A stretch of 9,398 nt of DNA, from the NCBI GenBank assembly GCA_001825565.1, contig MHXM01000113.1, positions 801 through 10,198 on the forward strand, in the 5' to 3' direction. Below, one piece after another: positions 1 through 4,610 of the stretch (position 1 is the first letter of the stretch; every line of letters starts with the position of its first letter). This DNA is from Desulfuromonadaceae bacterium GWC2_58_13 (GTDB lineage Bacteria; Desulfobacterota; Desulfuromonadia; Desulfuromonadales; Trichloromonadaceae). The translations under genes were made by a program, and so were the position numbers. The notes beneath the pieces are model-generated. The model was not told the origin of the DNA, ran no database searches, and worked only from the letters and a program-made list of their open reading frames with translations.

Positions 1-228
1 CGCCAGATGTTCCGAGTTGCGGACGCAGCCGTGCAGGACACACAGGGCGATGGCCCGATCGGGGAGGGCGCGGATGTGGTCGTATTTGAAGTCCATCGCC
101 AGGGGCCAGAGCACGAACTCGACCTGGTCGGCCAGCTGCAACAGGACCTCGTTGAGGTCGACGATCGACTGGTCGCAGCCGCCGCAGGCGCCCAGCCAGT
201 AAATGGCAAATTTTGGTTTATCCGCCAT
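1..228 (-). CDS. mvhG: MvhG-type [NiFe]-hydrogenase small subunit (5' part only)
   Basis: Only the first 76 codons are present; the gene runs off the left edge. The protein starts MADKPKFAIYWLGACGGC and has C15-x2-C18 followed by DQSIVDLNE, the N-terminal signature of the F420-non-reducing (Mvh) hydrogenase small subunit and related 20-kDa NADH:quinone oxidoreductase-like subunits. These cysteines normally hold the iron-sulfur cluster next to the NiFe site. A second motif, LHGCVRNSEH (C68), fits the family's conserved GxVRxxEH segment. There is no Tat signal, so the protein is probably cytoplasmic. The ATG at 228 lies inside the end of the mvhD gene (11-base overlap), so translation is probably coupled; the ribosome site before it is weak. 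The large catalytic subunit would be expected just beyond the left edge. The family is clear. The alternative is a different 20-kDa-type subunit of the same superfamily. Confidence 0.82.
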   Translation of the reverse strand, partial: MADKPKFAIYWLGACGGCDQSIVDLNEVLLQLADQVEFVLWPLAMDFKYDHIRALPDRAIALCVLHGCVRNSEHLA

Positions 229-637
229 GGGCCGGGCCTTTTCCGTTTTTGCCGAGAGGGGGGAGCAGGCGGAGCTCGCCGATCATTTCGGCGCAGCGCT
301 TGACGATGCTTTTTCCTTCCGGGTCGAGAGCAAAGACGGTACGCACCCGGCGGTGGTCGATGCCGAATTGGTCGAGCACTTTCCCCAGCAGGGTCATGCG
401 CTTTTGCAACTGGTAGTTGCCATCCTGAAAATGGCACTGGCCGTCCGGGCAACCGAGAATCAGGATCCCGTCGGCCCCTTCGCGGAAGGCGTGCAGAATG
501 GTCTCGACCTCGATCTTGCCGCTGCAGATGATCGGAACCCAGCGGGGGAGGGCGGCCGCCAGCGAACCCTGATCCGCCACATAGCCCCAGCCGAATTTGC
601 AGGAAAAACAGACCAGTTTCGGTTCCTGCCCACTCAT
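218..637 (-). CDS. mvhD: MvhD-type hydrogenase iron-sulfur (delta) subunit
   Basis: This is a 139-residue protein, the usual length for free-standing MvhD, the [2Fe-2S] subunit that passes electrons between the hydrogenase small subunit and a flavoprotein (HdrA in methanogens). Visible cysteine motifs are C10-x2-C13 near the N-terminus, C38-S-G-K in the middle, and LGC63PDGQC68H, matching the family's MCSGR and LGCxxGxCHY blocks. The segment ILHAFREGADGILILGC (residues 47-63) is strongly family-like. The start at 637 was chosen because GGGAGG lies 7 bases upstream and the ATG overlaps the stop of the upstream oxidoreductase gene in a 4-base ATGA. An ORF extending further upstream would run inside that gene and is unlikely. 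Odd point: the N-terminal motif reads CFSCKFGWGY instead of the more usual CNWCxYxxAD form, so it is a somewhat divergent MvhD. The protein is cytoplasmic, and the downstream neighbour is mvhG. Confidence 0.9.
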   Translation of the reverse strand: MSGQEPKLVCFSCKFGWGYVADQGSLAAALPRWVPIICSGKIEVETILHAFREGADGILILGCPDGQCHFQDGNYQLQKRMTLLGKVLDQFGIDHRRVRTVFALDPEGKSIVKRCAEMIGELRLLPPLGKNGKGPAHGG

Positions 638-2445
638 GGCTGTTCCTCCCGTCCGGCCAGCTTGTTCAGCACCTGTTGCACCTTGCTGGCCGTCGTGTCG
701 CCGACCATGCGCCGGGCCGCCGACGGACAGGAAACCACGCATTGGCCGCAGGCCTTGCACTTGAAGCGGTCCGTGCTGGAGACCACCTTTTCGCCGCTGA
801 CGCGCGGCTGGGCCGAGCCGTAGGGGCAGGCAGTGACGCAGATGCCGCAGCCGCAGCAGCGTTGTTCGTCAACTTCGACCACCGGCAGGGTTTCGAGCAT
901 GCCGATCGAAACGCAGGCCTTGCAGGAGGCGCAGGGACCGCAGGCCAGGCAGCGGCGGGCTTCGTCGATGGCCTCACCGATCTCGAAGCCTTCCTCGAAA
1001 ACCTCGAAATGCAGGCGTTTTTCCGGGGGGATCCAGCAGATTTCCGGTTCCTGCCGATAATGACGGCGCAGGGGAATTTCCTGGGCCTGGTATTCCCGCT
1101 GTCGGCCCTCGTGCAGGTCGACGCCGCGCAGAAACCGGTCGATCGATTCGGCGGCGACCAGGCCATCTTGCATGGCTTCGACCATAAAGCCGATCCGACG
1201 CATGTCGCCACCGACGAACACCTGCGGCAGATTCAGGCTCTGCAGGGTCAGCGGGTCGGCGGCCAGGTGGCCGGAGTCGTCGAGCAGCCCTTCCTGGCAG
1301 AGCAGGTCCCGGTCCGGCCCCTGGCCGACGGCGATGATCAACACGTCGCCCTCGATGATTCGAGGGTCGTCCTGGTCGAACCGTGGATTGAAGCCTCGTT
1401 CGTCATAAACCTGTCGGCAGCGCACTGTTTCGACGCCGTGAAAGGTGCCGTTCCTGCCGAGAATCCTGCGCACTCCCCGGGAGTAGACCAGATGGATCCC
1501 TTCCTCCCAGGCTCCCTTGATTTCGTCCTCGTCGGCGGGGATGCCGTCCGGCGAGTCCTTATCTTCGCATTCGAGACAGGCCAGGCTGGTGTCGCCACCC
1601 AGGCGTCGGGCGGTGCGGGCGACATCGAAGGCGACGTTGCCGCCACCGATGACGATGATCCGTCTGTTTTTGAAATAATTGCCGACGATATTGCCGTGGC
1701 TGACCTCGTAGAGAAAATCGTGGCCGAACATGACGCCGCACAGGTTTTGTCCTTGGAGTTTTTCCCCGGCAAAACTCAGCATGCGCGGGGAAGGAGATCC
1801 CTTGGCGATGAATACCGCTTGAAAGCCGAGTTCTTTGAGCGTTTCCAGGGTCAGTTCGCCGCAACCGATGCGGCTGTGGCAGCGCACCTCGATCCGAGCG
1901 ATACGGACCAGGTTGTCGATGGTGGACGTCAGGGTTTCGTGAGGGAGTCGGTAGGCGGGGATCAGCCAGAGCGCCCCGCCCAGGCGTTCCTCGGCTTCGA
2001 AAATCGTCGTTTGGTAGCCGCGCCGGCTCAGGTCGAAGGCGGCCAGCAGCCCGGCCGGGCCGCCTCCGGCCACGGCGACCCGGCCGCGCTCGGGGAGACC
2101 CGCAAACGGTTTTTTCTGTTCGAGATGTTGCTGGTAGTGATCGGCGATGAAGCGTTTCAGCAGACGCCGGCGGATGGCGCCGCCTTTGCTCGAATAATTG
2201 CAGCCGAGTTCGCAGAGGCCGCAAACGTAGCCGCAGATGGTGAACAGCGGGTTTTTTTCATACAGGTAGTCGCCGATCTGCAGGATGCCGTCGCGCGCCG
2301 CCGGCAGATCCCTGGGAAGCAACGACAGCAGCACGTTGGTGCGCTGAATGTCTTCGTTGATCGGGCAGCGAATCTGACACGGCGACAGGATTTGCCGGAT
2401 GGCCGGTTCGACTCTGCCACAGCCGCGGCTTTCGGATTTCCACAT
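634..2445 (-). CDS. GltD-like FAD/NAD(P) oxidoreductase with several Fe-S domains
   Basis: This is a 603-residue soluble flavoprotein. Residues about 20-85 form the GltD-type N-terminal Fe-S domain (C23, C27, C71, C75, C78, C82). An FAD-binding Rossmann motif follows at 127-132 (GGGPAG), then an NAD(P)-binding motif at 267-272 (GGGNVA) and the second FAD contact VFVGGDM near 409-415. The C-terminal 105 residues are an electron-transfer tail: a CxxC ladder (C499, C502, C505, C508, C511) and two classical [4Fe-4S] ferredoxin motifs (C530, C533, C536, C540-P and C563, C566, C569, C573-P). The family includes the glutamate synthase small subunit, NfnB and HdrA-associated oxidoreductases. No gltB is adjacent; the gene overlaps mvhD by 4 bases, so I infer that it exchanges electrons between NAD(P)H and the hydrogenase through MvhD. 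The ATG at 2445 is preceded by GGAG with about 8 bases spacing. An upstream in-frame ATG at 2568 lies inside the terminator hairpin and is rejected. No convincing promoter was seen in 2446-2556, though one must lie there if the terminator works. Confidence 0.88.
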   Translation of the reverse strand: MWKSESRGCGRVEPAIRQILSPCQIRCPINEDIQRTNVLLSLLPRDLPAARDGILQIGDYLYEKNPLFTICGYVCGLCELGCNYSSKGGAIRRRLLKRFIADHYQQHLEQKKPFAGLPERGRVAVAGGGPAGLLAAFDLSRRGYQTTIFEAEERLGGALWLIPAYRLPHETLTSTIDNLVRIARIEVRCHSRIGCGELTLETLKELGFQAVFIAKGSPSPRMLSFAGEKLQGQNLCGVMFGHDFLYEVSHGNIVGNYFKNRRIIVIGGGNVAFDVARTARRLGGDTSLACLECEDKDSPDGIPADEDEIKGAWEEGIHLVYSRGVRRILGRNGTFHGVETVRCRQVYDERGFNPRFDQDDPRIIEGDVLIIAVGQGPDRDLLCQEGLLDDSGHLAADPLTLQSLNLPQVFVGGDMRRIGFMVEAMQDGLVAAESIDRFLRGVDLHEGRQREYQAQEIPLRRHYRQEPEICWIPPEKRLHFEVFEEGFEIGEAIDEARRCLACGPCASCKACVSIGMLETLPVVEVDEQRCCGCGICVTACPYGSAQPRVSGEKVVSSTDRFKCKACGQCVVSCPSAARRMVGDTTASKVQQVLNKLAGREEQP

Positions 2446-2556
2446 CAGTAACACTCCGAGGGGAAAGCGCAGGGGGATGAATCTGGCCGCTGGATTCTGC
2501 CTGTCCAGTTTAATCGATGGCGGGGAAGAAAGAAAGGTTGGTGTGTCCGCCCATGG

Positions 2557-2592
2557 AAAAACGGTCATCCCGAGGCGGGTACGGGACGACCG
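2557..2592 (-). terminator. Rho-independent terminator after the DUF4332 gene
   Basis: On the minus strand an 11-base stem (2592-2582 pairing with 2572-2562; ten Watson-Crick pairs plus one G-U) encloses a 9-base loop. It is followed directly by five T residues (2561-2557). It begins 5 bases past the stop codon of the DUF4332 gene, the expected place for its terminator. It separates that gene from the hydrogenase operon, which therefore needs its own promoter in 2446-2556. The G-U pair forms only in the minus-strand RNA; on the plus strand it is an A-C mismatch with no T tract, which supports the orientation. Confidence 0.8.
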
Positions 2593-2597
2593 ATGAT

Positions 2598-3002
2598 TCA
2601 GTGGTGAATGACTCGGGGCAACTGCTTGGCTTGCTCGATCCAGCTCTTGACCTGATTGAGAGAGGGCAGTTGACGAACCAATTGCCGTTTCTCATTGGCA
2701 TCTATGAGCATCCGGTGCAAGTTGTCCGGGCTCCTCAGTGCCAGATCCGGCACCGTGTCGATGCCTGCGATTTCCAGCAGTTCGGCATATTCTTCGCCGA
2801 TGCCCCGAATGCGAAACAGATCGGCGTTATTCAACCAGCCCAGCAGTTGCGATTCGGGAATCCCGGTAGTTCTCGACAACTCGCGGCGGCCCTGAGGCAA
2901 CGCGCCTTTGTCCAACAAGGCCTGAACCGACATGATCCCCACATCTTTCAGCCGTTTGGAATACTCTTCGCCAATGCCTTCAATCCCTTTTAGACGGGTC
3001 AT
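2598..3002 (-). CDS. DUF4332 helix-hairpin-helix protein
   Basis: This is a 134-residue soluble protein of the DUF4332 family. It contains two helix-hairpin-helix-like units of related sequence: IEGIGEEYSKRLKDVGI near residues 7-23 and IRGIGEEYAELLEIAGI near 65-81. Each is followed by a helical segment, which suggests an ancient internal duplication. Such hairpins usually contact DNA backbone without sequence specificity, and DUF4332 resembles the tandem hairpins of DNA repair and polymerase accessory proteins, but no biochemical role is established that I can name. The start is firm: AAGGAGG sits 6 bases before the ATG at 3002. Upstream, 3003-3195 separates it from pfkA and holds two inverted repeats; downstream a terminator follows within a few bases. 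It is probably a single-gene transcript, or is read through from pfkA, because I see no strong pfkA terminator. There is no signal peptide or membrane segment. Confidence 0.85.
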   Translation of the reverse strand: MTRLKGIEGIGEEYSKRLKDVGIMSVQALLDKGALPQGRRELSRTTGIPESQLLGWLNNADLFRIRGIGEEYAELLEIAGIDTVPDLALRSPDNLHRMLIDANEKRQLVRQLPSLNQVKSWIEQAKQLPRVIHH

Positions 3003-3026
3003 GTTCCGCCTCCTTTTTGAATTCAA

Positions 3027-3078
3027 CGATCCCGGTGATACGAGGATCGATGGGGTGGAGCGACAGGTTTCCCCATCG
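3027..3078 (-). promoter_or_regulatory. Two abutting inverted repeats in the leader of the DUF4332 gene
   Basis: Upstream of the DUF4332 start are two perfect inverted repeats. One has 8-base arms (3048-3055 and 3071-3078, CGATGGGG/CCCCATCG) with a 15-base loop. The other has 6-base arms (3027-3032 and 3044-3049, CGATCC/GGATCG) with an 11-base loop. The arms share two bases (3048-3049), so both cannot be fully paired at once. The ribosome site (about 3009-3016) lies outside both. They could be an mRNA leader structure or a protein-binding operator. I could not match them to a known riboswitch consensus, including c-di-GMP GEMM. What is seen is the base pairing; any function is inference. Confidence 0.4.
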
Positions 3079-3195
3079 TACAGCTCTAAGGGTAGGCAAA
3101 AAATGTGATTACGCAAGCCGCCGGAGAATTTTTTCTTGGTATAGGCCAAATGGGGGGGACCGAGGTGCCCAAGGAAAACCCTGTGCACCAGGTAT

Positions 3196-4164
3196 TTAAA
3201 TGCCGAGGGTTGCGGCCAGCTTGAGTACAACGGCATCGATCGGACGCCGGCCGGCATGGATCACTTGTTCGAGATTGGTCAGTTTGATGCTCGCATAAGA
3301 AAGCCCGACCATTTTGCCGCCATCGTTGGCCAGCAGAGCGTCAACCGCGGCGACCCCGAAGCGGGCGGCCAGGGTGCGGTCGAAAGCCGACGGCGAGCCG
3401 CCCCGTTGGTAGTGCCCCAGGATCATGACCCGGGTCTCAAATCCGATGCTGTCTTTGATGCTATCGGCGATTTCCTGCGCCTTTCCCGCGCCCTCGGCGA
3501 CCATGATGATGGAATTACTGCGTCCTTCCTCGAACCGCCGCCGCAGGTTTTTGCAAATGTCGTCGATAGCGTAGGGCACTTCGGGGATCAGGGCGTATTC
3601 GGCGCCGCTGGCGATCGAGGCCATCACCGCCAGGTATCCGCAATTGCGCCCCATCGTTTCGACAACAAAGGTGCGGTCATGGGAGGAGGCGGTGTCTTTC
3701 AGGCAGTCCACCGCATGAATGATGTTGTTGAGAGCGGTATCGACCCCCAGGGACATGTCGGTAAAGGGGATGTCGTTGTCGATCGAGGCCGGAATGCCGA
3801 TCACCCTTATCCCGAGGTGTTGCAGGGCCAGGGCGCCGCGCAGCGAGCCGTCGCCGCCGATCACCACCAGTCCGTCGACGCCGAGTCCCCTGAGGTTTTC
3901 CGCCGCCAGGTGTTGCCCCGCTTCGTCCATCATCTGGCGGCAGCGGGCGCTCTGCAGGAAGGTGCCGCCGCGCTGGAGCATGTTGCTGACCGAACGGGTT
4001 CCCAGAATTTCATAATGGCCGTCAATCAGTCCACGGTAGCCTTTCAGGATGCCGACAACTTCGACTCCTTCCGCCAGACCTGCTCGCACCACGGCGCGGA
4101 CGGTGGCATTCATTCCGGAACAGTCGCCGCCGCTGGTCAATACCGCAATCCGTTTTCGATTCAT
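3196..4164 (-). CDS. pfkA: ATP-dependent 6-phosphofructokinase
   Basis: The product phosphorylates fructose 6-phosphate with ATP to give fructose 1,6-bisphosphate, the committed step of glycolysis, in the cytoplasm. The protein has 322 residues (E. coli PfkA has 320). Motifs in order are the nucleotide loop LTSGGDCSGMN (9-19), RGGTFLQSAR, GGDGS (103-107; the glycine marks the ATP rather than the pyrophosphate type), IPASIDNDI with catalytic D129 and D131, SHDRTFVVETMGR (R164, M171-G-R173), E224-G, R245, and LGHYQRGGSPSAFDR with H250 and R253. These cover the substrate-binding set of the E. coli enzyme. Variations are GGDCSG for the common GGDAPG, and PAS for PGT before the catalytic IDND. GGGGAG precedes the ATG at 4164, and a sigma70-like promoter lies just upstream; an earlier in-frame ATG would start upstream of that promoter and is rejected. 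It is transcribed divergently from the lon operon. Confidence 0.96.
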   Translation of the reverse strand: MNRKRIAVLTSGGDCSGMNATVRAVVRAGLAEGVEVVGILKGYRGLIDGHYEILGTRSVSNMLQRGGTFLQSARCRQMMDEAGQHLAAENLRGLGVDGLVVIGGDGSLRGALALQHLGIRVIGIPASIDNDIPFTDMSLGVDTALNNIIHAVDCLKDTASSHDRTFVVETMGRNCGYLAVMASIASGAEYALIPEVPYAIDDICKNLRRRFEEGRSNSIIMVAEGAGKAQEIADSIKDSIGFETRVMILGHYQRGGSPSAFDRTLAARFGVAAVDALLANDGGKMVGLSYASIKLTNLEQVIHAGRRPIDAVVLKLAATLGI

Positions 4165-4199
4165 TCGATCCTCCCCTGTGAACGGCCGCAATTTCGCTA

Positions 4200-4228
4200 A
4201 AGATAAGCTCGAATTAAGTATTTGTCGA
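4200..4228 (-). promoter_or_regulatory. Predicted sigma70-type promoter of pfkA
   Basis: Read on the minus strand: TCGACA (4228-4223; five of six bases match TTGACA), a 17-base spacer, then TATCTT (4205-4200; four of six match TATAAT). Transcription would begin near 4193, about 29 bases before the pfkA start codon, a normal short leader. The sequence between is AT-rich compared with its surroundings. This is a prediction from sequence only. Confidence 0.55.
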
Positions 4229-4256
4229 TACCTTTGTTGTCGGCGGCGCCTCTGTC

Positions 4257-4284
4257 TTGACACCTTTCATCCGGTTGATATTGT
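4257..4284 (+). promoter_or_regulatory. Predicted sigma70-type promoter of the small ORF-lon operon
   Basis: A perfect -35 box TTGACA (4257-4262), a 16-base spacer and TATTGT (4279-4284; four of six match TATAAT). The start site would be near 4291, giving a leader of about 70 bases before the 76-codon gene. The boxes do not overlap those of the divergent pfkA promoter; the two -35 boxes are about 28 bases apart. The -10 region does not match the CCCCAT-type sigma32 heat-shock box, and no CIRCE repeat was seen, so classical heat-shock control of lon is not evident here. Confidence 0.6.
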
Positions 4285-4346
4285 TTTAGGGAAAACGTTT
4301 CCGATGCCGGTTCTCACGTATGGATCCACAGTGTTCGGAACCTTGC

Positions 4347-4364
4347 ATGGAGTATCCATTATGA
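4347..4364 (+). promoter_or_regulatory. Small hairpin over the ribosome site, with a five-codon mini-ORF
   Basis: ATGGA-GTA-TCCAT (4347-4359) forms a 5-base-pair hairpin that contains the GGAG ribosome site of the 76-codon gene. The same bases encode a mini-ORF M-E-Y-P-L whose TGA stop (4362-4364) overlaps the ATG (4361-4363) of the downstream gene. Both could reduce or couple translation initiation. The mini-ORF has only a weak ribosome site of its own (GGAA), so it may be accidental. Confidence 0.3.
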
Positions 4365-4591
4365 ACGAGATTGCACCTGAGGAAAAAATCGACCGTCTGC
4401 AGAACAGGGTCCGGTTTGCCGGAGCTGAAACCGACCGCTGCTTGATCGAACTGCGGCTCGAGGTCGACCACCTCCGACTGGAGTTGACGGCCCTGAAACA
4501 ATTTATGACAGTTTCCAACCCGTCATTTGCCGAACAGTTTCCCCAGATCCTCGAAAAGGCCATCCACGAAGTCGACCCTGAATCCCATTGA
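4361..4591 (+). CDS. Small hypothetical coiled-coil protein upstream of lon
   Basis: This is a 76-residue protein that I do not recognise. Residues about 7-48 (from EEKIDRLQN through LELTALKQF) are rich in Glu, Arg and Leu with leucine/isoleucine/valine at roughly heptad spacing, predicting a long amphipathic helix or short coiled coil. A short second helix ([17 protein letters not shown]) follows. There is no signal peptide, membrane segment or metal motif, and one cysteine (in TDRCLIEL). The start at 4361 has GGAG 8 bases upstream. The gene ends 19 bases before lon, with lon's ribosome site in between, so the two probably share the promoter at 4257-4284. It could be a structural or regulatory partner of Lon, or an unrelated small protein; the sequence alone does not decide. 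An ORF extending upstream to 4049 would cross the pfkA start and promoter and is rejected. Confidence 0.72.
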   Translation: MNEIAPEEKIDRLQNRVRFAGAETDRCLIELRLEVDHLRLELTALKQFMTVSNPSFAEQFPQILEKAIHEVDPESH

Positions 4592-4610
4592 GCGCCTTGT
4601 GGAGCCGGAA

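Noticed and set aside
676..2451. A 591-codon open frame on the plus strand opposite the GltD-like oxidoreductase gene
   Set aside because: The minus-strand protein has clear FAD, NAD(P) and Fe-S motifs; the plus-strand frame is an antisense by-product of GC-rich codon use, with no recognisable domains.
2446..2556. Promoter for the hydrogenase operon (TGGACA-like and TAAACT-like boxes)
   Set aside because: No pair with acceptable match and spacing was found; a promoter is expected here from the terminator upstream but cannot be pinpointed.
3027..3078. Possible GEMM (c-di-GMP) or other known riboswitch in the DUF4332 leader
   Set aside because: A GGGGAAACC-like string caught the eye, but the conserved GEMM core and tetraloop receptor elements are absent; I kept only the inverted repeats.
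3180..3192. A possible pfkA terminator: CCTG/CAGG hairpin with a short T run on the minus strand just after the stop
   Set aside because: The stem is only 4 base pairs and is followed by GTTTTCC; too weak to call a terminator.
3256..4200. A 314-codon open frame on the plus strand opposite pfkA
   Set aside because: It is antisense to a complete, motif-verified phosphofructokinase and shows no independent support.
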